Of a stretch of 64,000 nucleotides of DNA, positions 23,014 to 34,370 are shown in pieces (positions within the stretch are counted from its first letter, which is position 1; each line of letters begins with the position of its first letter). Source of the stretch: Prinsepia uniflora (lineage: Eukaryota; Streptophyta; Magnoliopsida; Rosales; Rosaceae); the NCBI GenBank assembly GCA_032719365.1, contig CM064863.1, positions 19,663,137 to 19,727,136 of the forward strand, given 5' to 3'. The position numbers and the translations under genes are program-made. The notes beneath the pieces were generated by a model that was not told where the DNA came from, searched no databases, and worked only from the letters and a program-made list of their open reading frames with translations.

Positions 23014-23939
23014 TATAATTCATTTATATATTAACCCACCTAATACTCAATTTCTCTTTTCACTTTTTAATTAAGAGAAGAGAAGAAGAAAAAGATACTT
23101 ATAGTAGTGTATTAAAAATCAAAAGTAGCTACTAGTAATATTGCTTGTTTCTGTATTTATACGTAGGACATAATGTGGATTAAAAATTAACTAAAAAAGT
23201 AGATGAAAAATCATCGCTGGGAAAAATGTCATTATCAAATTATGATGCAATTTAGGTTTCGAGATCGATCGAGCTCATCTCTTCCACATTGGCCCTCCAT
23301 TTTAGTTGATCATCTAGATTCTCTGACAGATGGTGGAAAGCAGATTAAATATATATATATATAAAGAAAACCATTTTTGGCAATTGACATTTGTAATATA
23401 TGCGCGAATCCAACAAACACAAAACTGTTTAATAAACCACTTTATCTCTCCCTCTCTCTGCCCGAGTGCCCGGCCCTACAATCGATCATGATCTCAAGAT
23501 CTTTCGTCTTTAAACAAATCTCTGCAAAAGCATTGGAATTGGGGGAACACTAGAGCCCATCAAATTCTCGTGGGTTTGTCTTTTTAAGTGTATAAGTATA
23601 TGCTTACTAAAACCGAATAAGTCCTTAAAATCAAAATTATCAAATAACAATAAATTTATATAATACTGCTCATAATGTCATATATCTACTTATGCATGTG
23701 TATGTTAATTGTTTTTATTTTAAATTTATTATTTATAATTATAAGTAGAAATAAAAATAAATTCAAAATCAAAAAAATTCAAAAGAATGTACGTGGTGGA
23801 GTAATACTCACCCTTTCACTAAAATGTTTATTTTTTAAAAAAATTTAAATTTAAAAATTTTATTTTATTATTTTATTTTTATGTATTAAATGTAAAAAGT
23901 TACTAATTGATAGGTACCTTTGTCTGAAAAATTCCAGCC
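23011..23939. other. AT-rich intergenic sequence, no gene seen
   Basis: It contains short AT microsatellites (for example near 23348) and no credible coding region. Confidence 0.55.
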
Positions 23940-24239
23940 AGGATGCCTTTTGAAACCCCATTTTCGTCTCAAGATGCCTTATTTCTATTAAATTTGTTAA
24001 CTTTTAATCGAATATAAGGGTAAAATTATCACTTTGAAACTTTTCTTCATGGTGGAATTAAAAACAGTTTTGTGGAGTTGCCAGAGGATTGAGAGAGTGT
24101 CAATTATTAACATTTAGGAAAGGTGAGAACTAAGAAAAACTTCAAAATAACAATTTTATCCTTATATTTGACGAAAAGTTAATAGATTTGATGAAAAAAG
24201 GACACTTTTAGGCGACAATGTGGTTTCAGGGGATGTCCT
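23940..24239. mobile_element. Foldback element with 88-bp inverted arms (MITE candidate)
   Basis: The left arm (23940-24027) and the reverse complement of the right arm (24152-24239) align along their full length with scattered mismatches. Shared blocks include 'ctattaa(a/c)ttt...ttaactttt' and 'aatataagg.taaaattgt'. The spacer is 124 bp. No coding sequence or clear target duplication is seen. The family is not recognised. Confidence 0.75.
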
Positions 24240-27200
24240 GGGAATCCAGGGGGCACCTTGAGAGGAAAATCAAAATTTATGAGGTATTTCCGGTCAAAAT
24301 CGAATCCAAGGGGTATTTTGAGAGTAAACATAATGATCATGAGATATCTTGAGGAAAAAGCCTAAAGATAATTAGGGACAGGACATGCAACTTTGGGGTT
24401 TCGGTTGAAATTTTGTGGTTGCTGTTTTCCTGTTCACCTCTCATTATTGATTTGAGCCACAAAAGCAGTCTTAATAATGAATGTGTTAATTTTAAGAAAA
24501 ACAGATGATGAAATTGGTGCAGGCTGATTATTATAGGCGTTATATATATATATGGGATTGGGAATGTGGGAATGTCCCTCAGAGACTGAAACTGAACTAC
24601 TGTTCATCTTGGAATTTAGCCTTAATATTGTTTCTTTGATTAATTTCTGAGTCTGGAGCTATCATAAATAGTTACCTAATAACAATACCGACTTGGGGGA
24701 GAAGAATAATATACATATTCCTTGCATTAATATTATATCATAATTCACACACACTGCCATCAACTGTCACATATAAATGAAAATAATCAAGCTTGAACAA
24801 TGCATGCAATAGAAATACTGCAATTGTATCATATATAATTTGCTTTCTCTGTTGTTTCACAGGCAAGTTTATAAGGAGAAATCAAAGTAATGTAGAACAG
24901 TTATTTGTAAAGGAAACTATATTTACATTGTTTTTTAATGAATTCTGATTCTATTAAAAATTTGGAAATTAGAAAGGGATATTAAGTTTCCTTCGTAATA
25001 GAACTAGCTAATGTATCTTTCACTTTCAATTAATTAAGATATAAGACATCAATACTTGGCTCTTTGATCGGGTCACAGCGCATAAAAGTATCTTTGGTTC
25101 AATATCATTGGTATTGTTGCAATTATAATTGAAGTTTTTGATACAAGCTCGAATGTTTTCGAGATGGAGCATTATATATATTGAGTACTGATTCAGATTG
25201 TTTCTAGTAAAAGTTAAATGCGGCCGAAATCTATCATTGTTTAATGTACAATCTGCAGGGGTTGCCTTTGCTTAATTATATGTTACAAGCCATACCAAAC
25301 TAAAATAAAAACATGAAAATGAATTGAGCTGACATGAAAGATGGATGTCAGGCCGGCAAATATATATATATATATATATATATACATCCAATGGTGCTGC
25401 TGTTGCATGCTGACTGCAGCTAAAGCCTAAAGCAAGCTCGTTAAGCAGAAGAAAGATCAAATGTCTCACGCAACACGTACGTACCTACAGCTTTGTCTGT
25501 CTCTCATCACAAGCATATTATGATTTTGGTTTTGGAGCAATTCCAAGTCTTGTAAGTATCCAAGTGAGTGAGACTCTGTACGTGATCGAGATTCGAGAGG
25601 TTTATATTTTAGTGGTACAATCTTGCTACCAATGAATTGTATCGATCATGAGTCACAATGACAGCAGGGACCGTCGCCCCCCAATGCATTATGCACTGAT
25701 TGACCACACTCTCTTTCACCTTTTTTTCCAATGTGGGATTGTGGTGCCGTTATGCCTTCCTTCCGCTACCTCAAAAAAAAAGTAGCTACACTCATACATT
25801 ACAATTCACTGGATTTTATGCAGCATATATATACCATCTTTAGGGTCCTTATGAATCTACCTCAGCATATACCCTCACTAGATATTCTTGGGAAATCCAT
25901 ATCCACCAAATAAATAAACAAATATATATATATATATAGTTATTGACATGCAATATCCCAAAAATGTCAGACAACTAATGACTAATCTGTGTCGGAGACC
26001 GGGAAGACTCACATGCATTACAGCGCACCCCTATCCAGGGGGAATCGATCACAAGACTAGCCGGGAGCATACCGAACATAGGAATGCCCTAACCACTGGG
26101 CCAACCTGTTCCGGTTACCAACTATATATAATTCACCATTTAATCAGCTCTATTATATATTGCACTATTTTTATCGCACACACTGCGCATCTAAACTATT
26201 TATTTTGTTATCTCTACTATTATAAAGTCAAGTAAATAAATTTGGTGTTCCAAAACTTCACCACAATATTTTAAAGAAAATACCCTTAATTAATAAAAAG
26301 GTTTAATAAATATATTGTAAAAAATTGGAATAGAATAATTAGTAAAATGACACTATAAAGATATGGTACAATTAGCAAACTATCACATTGAGAGAACAAA
26401 TTTTCTAAACTCGTTGGGAGCATGTTGGTATTTATGGGAATGCATGTGGGTATTTAACAAAAAAACAGTAAAACGCATAAGCCTATATATGGAGGACTGG
26501 AGGAGGTTAGTTCCTTACTTCCTTGTATGTGTAATCCGAAGATAAACAAATTTATAGTAAGACATATATCTCAAAAATTCACCTCTCTTAAAAATTAAAT
26601 CCAAACTATATATGTATATAATATTAAAATGAAAACACAAGAAATCATGTTCATAAAGAAGCTGCGAAAAACAACGGTCGTGAGCCGCAGGCGAAGACAG
26701 TTATAGTTGGCAAATGGCAAGTGCAGTCGTCTTCTACATGCAGACTGTAAATGGCCCCCAGGTCATATTATGCAAGGAGGGTCCCAGCTGCAAGAAAGAA
26801 GCAGCAGATATAGAAAATGTAGGGCCAGTATTGGGGTCCCATGTTGTCGGTTGGCCACCCCGTTGGGCAGCACAAAGAGGACCATTACGGCATCTGTGGT
26901 GCATCCTCTTTCTCACGTAAGGTGGACATCAACTTATGCCCACAATGACCTTTACCTGTATATTCGACACCACTCATATTCCACATTTTTACCTTCCATT
27001 TATTCATAATTAATATATCAAATTTGTCAATTGCCTGTAGTTAATTCATTTGGAGCATTGTACACAAAAAAAGCAATAAGAAATTGAAACAAATGAATGG
27101 GCAGCCATTACAAATATTGAAGCTGGGTTGTGTTATCTGGAGGCCAGGACATGGACATAACATAACCAGCTGGGTCTTATTCTTTCCATGATTTTGCCTT

Positions 27201-29159
27201 AATATGGTGCAACAGTTCCTCAAGGCCCTTCCACCATATCGTTTTTCATAAATCAATGCCTAGCATTTTTCATTTCAGTTGCAATTTATGTTTTTGATTA
27301 GATTCCACAAAGTTGGCTCATGGTTGGTAATCTGCATGTGTTAAAATATTAACGATTTTAATAACACTTAAATAACAATTTTTATAAATGACTAACTAAC
27401 AAATCCTGTGTTTATTTTGTGAAATAATTTTGCATAATATTTTAATAAATCAACAATTTTAATTATTGCATAGAAAACTTGGAGAATTAAAATAAGGGGA
27501 ACATGCACAACCAATCTAAGCTAGATTTAAGTATTGCCTCCAATCAAATTAATTACGGGGCAATTCATTTTATATTGTCAAATTTAAAGTTATTCAATTA
27601 AAAGGTAGTACGTACACTTGAACCAACAGATCCATCTAACCCCAATTTCGCATCATGCATTAAAGTCATATATCTATATATGAACAAAGAAAATATCCGA
27701 AGGCCATAGTAATCCGAATCCGATGTGAAATATGTCTAAGAAGATCAACTTCAAACTGGCAGGATAATGCATTTTTCTTCTTGCATTAATGGAAGCTTAG
27801 GACTAAAAAAGCTTTCACTGGCTTCATTCTCACATCATCCATTTGCAGGTATTTTCTTCATGTCACCACCAATAATATTCAACGTTTCACACTCATGGGG
27901 ACATACACCATCAATGCACAAACGAAAGGGCAGTTTCGATATTATCACCAAAGTCAAGGGCTCTTATGACATTAGACTTTTAATACGATATGGAATTGGA
28001 CTACTGGAGAATGCAGGCTGTAGGTGGAGAGTGGTTAAAAGGCTTCCAAATTCTCAAAAGCTTATTCTCTTCGTTTTGCTTCCCTTTTACTACTTTATTG
28101 CAATATTCTTTGTTTCTTTTCTTTTTCAAAAAGTACGAATTTGCAATTAATCAAATGCCACGTAGGGAGAATCGTTACCATTTATCATGAAAGTTTTAAT
28201 TGTTATTAATACAGAGATTTGTTTAATATATGAAATATTACTAAATTTTAATTTATTTAATATTTTGAAAAGACGATATAAATAATAAATAATAATTTTG
28301 ATTATGATATATATTCATATAAATAGTTCCTATACAAATTAACTAAGAATATTCCAAGCGCATTTAGTGGAAGTGAGAATTGCAAATTTTCCCTTCTTAC
28401 CTTTTTAATTGCGAACTAAGATCAAAAAAACTTTTTAATTGCGAATACATAGGGATTTGACAAATGAACAAGATTTGAGTATTCCTTTTGGAATTTCTAT
28501 ATTATACTAAGCGACCCTAATACAATAGTGTTCCATTATTTTCCAACTTTAACTTTTCAATTATTGTAAATTCTGTTTCCCAGACCCTTTTGGAAATTAA
28601 TGATGGAAAATTAATGAAGGTGACATACGATATTGCGTATAAAATAGTGTTTGACAAAAGTAATCAGAGGGGACTTACTGCTTACAAATTTACAATTAAA
28701 AATGGTGTGGCAATGATGAGAGGGAAGGCCACACAAGTGGGCTCACGCAAGCACGTGCGACTTGCCTTTTCATTTGCACGCTGGCACCATGTTTTCACTC
28801 AACCCACAAAAAACACCCCAAGCCACCTCACAATTTTTCATTTTCATTTTCATTTTCTTCCCATCAATTATTCGCAGCAGCAGCTTCTGTTTCTGCAATC
28901 TTAAATACCGTCCCTTTGTTGATTTTTGTCTCGAAATTATTTGGATTTGTCTACTTTCTTTTTTTAAAAAAATTTTAGTTTACCACTAGTAGTGTTTTTT
29001 ATTTATTTATTATTTATTTTTAATTCGATCTTGTTGGGATTGCAGTGACTTTGGTTCTTCTTTGTTTGCTTGTCCAAGTCACATGGGGTATAGAATTTGA
29101 CTGATAGGACCTGGACTTTGCTGTGTTTGATCCTCTCAGTTTTTTGTCACTTTGACAAA
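24240..29159. other. Repeat-poor intergenic region upstream of the NPH3-family gene
   Basis: AT-rich with short AT microsatellites (24541-24552, 25361-25384, 25921-25938). At 25998-26118 lies a GC-richer tract ending 'accactgggccaacc', which resembles the tRNA-derived part of a SINE or the edge of another repeat; it is not assigned. The frames at 25948, 26707, 27767 and 28590 match no family. No gene is supported. Confidence 0.5.
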
Positions 29160-29404
29160 CTTGTAATTTATATATATATATAGCGATAGCGGGTGAACGA
29201 GAGTGCATATATTTATATATATCCTCGATTAGCGACACACACCAGAAGAATAGCTCTTGGTTTTCGTTTCTCCTGGGATATTATCTCTCTCATCCAAGAA
29301 ATTTCTTTCATTTCTCCATTTCTGTTTCTGATTTTTTTTTTTCTTTTTTGGGGTTGATCTCTGTTTGGACGAATCTCAAATTGAATAGGGGGAAAAACTA
29401 ACAC

Positions 29405-29448
<44 letters not shown>

Positions 29449-29598
29449 GAAGAGGCAATGAGTGATCTTTAATTAATGTGTCCTAGTCTGGTGAACCCGT
29501 GGTTAGCTGTTGGAAGAAGAAGAAAGGGCCTTTTTCAAATATGTTAACAAAGTTTTGATGTGCCTATAATAAGAAAGAAACCAAACAACAAACCAGCC
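29160..29598 (+). promoter_or_regulatory. Probable promoter and 5' leader of the NPH3-family gene, with uORFs
   Basis: TATA-like runs lie at 29168-29182 and 29206-29221. A (TA)n-(GA)n compound microsatellite occupies 29405-29449. If the leader includes this stretch, four short upstream reading frames precede the main ATG: 29458-29472 (4 codons), 29476-29547 (23 codons), 29541-29558 (5 codons) and 29558-29569 (3 codons). Where transcription starts, and whether a leader intron removes them, cannot be told from sequence. Confidence 0.4.
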
Positions 29599-32211
29599 AT
29601 GAAGTTTATGAAACTTGGCTCAAGACCAGATACTTTCTACACAACTGAGGCTGTCAGGTAATACTAAAACTCATTTGCCTTTTCTTCTTTTTTTCCTAAA
29701 ATAAAATTTTAGTTTGAATTTGTGTTGAATTCAGGTCAGTCTCATCTGAAGTTTCAAGTGATCTCATAATTCAAGTAAAGGGCAGCAGATATTTACTCCA
29801 CAAGGTACAATTTATGAATTTTCTTTGATTTTAGTACATTAATAAGTTAAATTTGAAATTTGATAGAATTTAGATTCATTGATTGATTGACTGATGTCCC
29901 ATGGGACACAGTTTCCTCTTTTGTCCAAGTGTTTGAGGCTACAGAGGATGTGCTCTGAGGTCCAAGAGTGTTCAAACCACCAAATAATCCAACTCCATGA
30001 TTTTCCAAGTGGAGTTGAGGCGTTTGAGGTGTGTGCCAAATTCTGCTATGGCATCACCATTACCCTGAGTGCCTACAACATTGTGGCCTCCCGGTGTGCA
30101 GCAGAGTATCTCCAAATGACTGAGGATGTTGAAAAGGGTAACTTGATTTACAAGCTTGAGGTGTTCCTCAACTCCTGCATCCTCCATGGCTGGAGGGACT
30201 CAATTGCCACATTACAAAGCACAAAGGCAAATCCTTTGTGGTCAGAGGAGCTTGGGATCACTGCTAGATGCATTGAAGCCATTGCTTCTAAAGTTTTGAC
30301 AAACCCTTCAAAAGTGAGTTTGTCACATAGCTACTCTAGGAGGGGTAGGGATGACATGTCATGCAATGGGGCAGAGAGCTTGAGGCATAACAAACATGGA
30401 GGAGGTGGAGGTGGAGGTGGAGGTGGAGGAGGGGGAAGCAGAGGATGGTGGGCTGAGGACATTGCTGAATTGGGGATTGACCTTTATTGGAGGACCATGA
30501 TTGCTATCAAATCTGGTGGGAATAGAATCCCATCTCATCTCATTGGTGATGCATTGAAAATCTATGCTTCTAGGTGGTTGCCTAATGTATCCAAAAACGG
30601 GTGTGATATGAAACAGAAAGGGTCGTCTGACTCGGATTTGGATTCGTATTCCGCGAATGATATAACCTCAAAACATAGGTTGATTTTGGAGTCAATTGTG
30701 AGCTTAATTCCAGGGGACAAAAGTGCTGCTTCCACTAGCTTTTTACTTAAACTTTTAAAGGCAGCAAATATTCTCAGTGCCTCATCATCTTCCAAAATGG
30801 AGTTGGCTAGGAGAGTTGGGCTTCAATTGGAGGATGCAACGGTCACCGACTTGTTGATTCCTTCTGTCTCACATGAGCCGGGTGGAACTCGATACGATGT
30901 GGACATTGTCATGGCCATTTTGGAGCACTTCTTGCTGCAAGGGCAGAGCCCTCCAACTAGCCCTCCAAGGTCCAAGCATGGCTTTGAAAGGAGGAGGTCT
31001 AGGTCAGCTGAGAACATTGATTTTGAGTTTCAGGAGAGTCGAAGATCGTCGTCGGCATCTCACAGCTCTAAGCTCAAGGTTGCAAAGATAATGGATGTGT
31101 ATCTCCAGGAGATTGCCAGAGATGTCAATTTGTCTCTCTCAAAGTTCATCGCAATCGCTGAGGCAATTCCAGAGTTTGCGAGGCTTGACCATGATGACCT
31201 CTACAGAGGAATTGACATTTACCTCAAGGTAAATAACAAGTTACTGCTATACTTCAGGAAAAAAAAAAGTTACTGCTATACGTACATATTTACAATCTAT
31301 CATCCATGTTTTACCTGGACTTGGACTTCTGATATATTTCATTGTCATTGTTTAGAATGCGGGTCACCATCATCAGTAGATAACCAACTCCATTGACCTT
31401 AAAAATTTCTCTTGAACTTCTTTTTGGTTGGAATTAGAAATTCTTTGCAACATTGTTCTGCTAATTTGTCCATGAATTTTAATTTCAGTCAATTTTCTTC
31501 CGGAATTTCTACTTACTGTAACATTCACCTTCAAATTTACATTTGATTTAATTTTCACTTGAACTAGAAATAAAAGTATATATAAAAGATTGGCAAATTA
31601 CTTTCGTATCAATATCATTTTGTTGCCGACAATGATATATAGGAGATTAAGTAATTAAAGTCGTTGATTTTGAGCCAATTAGGGTTAATTAAAGTTGTTA
31701 ATGATATCAGGCACATCCAGACCTGAACAAGAGTGAAAGGAAGAGGCTATGTAGAATCCTAGACTGCAAAAAACTGTCCATGGAGGTATGCATGCATGCT
31801 GCACAAAATGAGCTGCTCCCACTAAGAGTGGTGGTCCAAGTTCTTTTCTTCGAGCAAGCCCGGGCCGCCATGGCTGGCGGCAAAGTGGCGGAGCTACCTA
31901 GCAACATAAGAGCACTTCTGGCCTCACATGACATTGACCCATCAAGGCCTCCACCGTCTTTAAGCAACACTAGCATTATCCCAGCGGAGGATCAATGGAG
32001 TGTCTCAGGGATGAAATCACCAAAATCAAAGATGTCAACATTGCGAATGAAGCTGGCGGAGGACGATGATTTGGATGAAAACGACATGAACAACCCAGAT
32101 GGAATTGGGAGGAACTCAAAGCTTAAGGCTCTTTGCTTGCTTCCTGCAAGACCTAAAAAAATGTTCAGTAAGTTGTGGTCCATCAACAGAAGTAGCAGTG
32201 AGAAAAATTGA
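29599..32211 (+). CDS. BTB/POZ-NPH3 domain protein, At1g67900-like
   Basis: Four exons join in frame: 29599-29657, 29735-29804, 29912-31228 and 31711-32211, all with GT-AG introns of 77, 107 and 482 bp. The product is 648 aa, similar to the roughly 630 aa of the recalled Arabidopsis homologue. The start is set by the MKFMKLGSRPDTF opening typical of this clade. The BTB domain spans about residues 28-125 (LLHKFPLLSKC; KFCYGITI at 87-94). The NPH3 domain begins at WWAEDIAELGIDLYWR (222) and runs to about residue 535, with HAAQNELLPLRVVVQVLFFE encoded by exon 4. Family members act at or near the plasma membrane in phototropin or auxin responses and, in some cases, as CUL3 ubiquitin-ligase adaptors; the role of this clade is not established. 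A 13-glycine run (206-218) precedes the NPH3 domain. The exon 3 frame reads on into the intron after 31228, giving a misleading 500-aa open frame. The C terminus (KMFSKLWSINRSSSEKN) is intact. Confidence 0.95.
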
Positions 32212-33864
32212 GTGATTTTTGTTCAAGAGCTAGTAGTAATAACATATATTAATTTTAATTATACCATGTTTTTTTTTTTTTGTCAATCCTTGTAAAACTT
32301 ACTAGGAACCCAAAATTAAGAAAAATCCCAATGCGCATTAATGTTGATGTAGTCTTTTTTTTTTTTCAATAATAAGAAAGAAGATTTTCAGGCATGATAT
32401 GAAGATCGAGCAAAGGAAATATGAAACCTGTGTAGTCGTTGTAGATGATAATTTGTGGGACCAGCTTTGGTGTGTTTGTCCATAAATCTAAAAACACCTG
32501 TCCTTGTCCATAAATCTACAAACACCTGTCCTTGTCTCCTTCCTTGGATCCTCACCTGCTAGTCCAGATTTTATTCTTGTGAGAGCCGGGGCTTCATGTA
32601 CCTCACTTCATGCACTGCTGTAGTATTGGATCTTCTGGTTTTCATTTTTTATAGCCAATTATTCAGCTTGCAAATCATATATCCTCAAATTTTTGAGTTG
32701 TATATTGTTTTGAAATTGAAATCTACAGCATGATATTAGTTGTATTTAATAAAACAAAAACAAACAACATGAGAGAGACTTGTTACTTGGATTAAAGTCT
32801 TGAGTTACTTTGCTTATACAATTTTCTAATTGTAGCCGACACTAAACCACCTGCAACTGTGGGCATCACACTTGAGAAAATCCGTGATGTTAAAGCTCCA
32901 AACCGAAAGATGCTTAGGGCTCAGCAGTTTTTACATTTTCTCTTCTGCAATTTAATTGAGAAACAAATCACACGAGACAATTTCGTTATGCTGTTATTTG
33001 AACATATTTACTGCTCATTTCCTTAATACAGGTACATTTTATTTTTTCTCGTCTTATCGGTACAAACATCATTATTTGGGTTCCAATTGCAGAAACAAAT
33101 TAAGTGGAATGTGGGTCACTTGATCACTTGATCACTTGACTTCCGTTCTTCTCTGTTGAAATTGTAAAGTTACAAGTTTGCCACACAAAAATGATTAGCT
33201 CCAATATGAATAATAATGAATGGAAATGATAGGCATCAAAGTCTCTGCATGCTGAAACAGAGAAATGAGTGCAGAAACTACAGAGAGCTGGACTCAGAAT
33301 TTGTTCTTCATGGCTCATGTAAAAGCAATGATTTGGAGGCTTTGGTGCTTCATTCATAATTTCAGTGCCAAATTGGCAATCGAATGGCTGCACCTTCGAA
33401 TCATTGTCCACAATTGAATCAGCAGCTGCAGCCTGCCATTTCGCTTCCATTCTCTCAAAGTTGAAGCTTCAATTGAAGATATATGCCAAAGCATTCTAAT
33501 GAGGCACATACGTTCCATATATGTTTGCAAAATTCATCACTAACTCTAGTATCGTTTATATCGACACAGAACAGAGACCCATGTTGCAAAAACTCAAATG
33601 AATGATCCATATTCACAACATATATCATCAATCAAACTAGTGGCATATAAGTACATATATATGCTTCACTTTGATGTCAATACAAAATGATAGTTTACAA
33701 AAGAAGAGAAAGGTACACACGGAAAATTACACATAAAATTCAATATAAAATTCAACAAGACTCTAGTTGCATCACCTAACTACAATTAATAACACAGCAC
33801 TTATTTTGTTTTAGAAATATTTGTGATCGGCGGTACTTGGTAGCTAGATATATATATATATATA
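32212..33864. other. 3' flank of the NPH3-family gene and convergent intergenic space
   Basis: A polyadenylation-like 'caataataag' lies near 32368. 'ataaatctaaaaacacctgtccttgtcc' is followed at once by a near copy (32482-32532), a small tandem duplication. A 108-residue - strand frame at 33124-33450 is open but unlike any family I know. This stretch must also hold the 3' untranslated region of the 33865 gene. Confidence 0.5.
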
Positions 33865-34125
33865 CTAGGCAGGTTTGGAGGTTGGGTCTGAATGTGATGA
33901 ATAATTGAGGCTTTTGGTACGTTGGAGTGTCGGCGAACGGTGAAACCTGCACCGGAAAGAACCAGCATGGGTGGTCGGAGAGCAAAGGCAATTGGTGTTC
34001 TTGGACATGCTCAGCTGCCTTGTAAGCCCGGTGCACACGGTTTCGTTCTGATCCGCTATCGGAATCTTCACCTTCATATCCTCCGTCGAATTGCGTACTG
34101 CTTGTCCTTGTCCACCGCCCTCCAT
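33865..34125 (-). CDS. Small serine-rich-like plant protein, 86 aa
   Basis: A single-exon frame starts at the ATG at 34123-34125. The diagnostic segment is CLCSPTTHAGSFRCRFHR (residues 46-63), followed by RSPTLQRTKS. This Cys-Ser-Pro-Thr-Thr-His-x-Gly-Ser-Phe-Arg-Cys block defines a family annotated in plants as 'serine-rich protein-like', of unknown function. An upstream MKVKIPIADQ segment (17-26) is also typical. There is no signal peptide and no membrane segment. It converges on the NPH3-family gene; from memory, a homologue lies next to At1g67900 in Arabidopsis, which would be microsynteny. The overlapping 33776-34036 frame is a shadow. Confidence 0.75.
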   Translation of the reverse strand: MEGGGQGQAVRNSTEDMKVKIPIADQNETVCTGLTRQLSMSKNTNCLCSPTTHAGSFRCRFHRSPTLQRTKSLNYSSHSDPTSKPA

Positions 34126-34370
34126 TAAAAATTTACAAAATATTCCCTCAATCTATAGCTAGGTACCTAATTTCAACACCGTAATAATATCCAAATAAAA
34201 CCAAGAAAAAAGAAAAAGAAAAGAAAATGAAAGCGCAAGAGAAGAAGAAGAAGAAGAAGAAGAAGAAGGGCTTACTATTTTGGCCTCCTAATTAAAACTT
34301 GGTGATCCGAAAAACTAGGAAAGATTGGTTGAAGAAAGAAAGAGCGACAAGATATAAAGAGGATAAAGAA
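34126..34370 (-). promoter_or_regulatory. Upstream region of the 86-aa gene with (AAG)n tract
   Basis: A (GAA)n/(TTC)n run lies at about 34239-34267, so the sense strand carries a TTC-rich leader, common in plant 5' UTRs. A weak TATA-like 'ctttatatc' on the - strand lies near 34351-34359. The assignment rests only on position. Confidence 0.3.

Noticed and set aside
25998..26118. SINE
   Set aside because: There is tRNA-like wording at one end, but no A and B box pair at proper spacing, no tail and no duplication.
27767..28150. 127-aa gene upstream of the NPH3 gene
   Set aside because: No family resemblance, AT-driven hydrophobic tail and no supporting context.
29894..31396. 500-aa protein starting at 29894
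   Set aside because: The frame starts 18 bp before a clear AG acceptor and reads past a clear GT donor at 31229; the true exon is 29912-31228.
33124..33450. 108-aa - strand gene
   Set aside because: No recognisable family and no codon or splice support; it lies in the 3' region of the convergent genes and may be chance.
33776..34036. Alternative 86-aa frame overlapping the serine-rich-like gene
   Set aside because: It is a different frame of the same strand without the conserved motif; the 33865-34125 frame carries the family signature.
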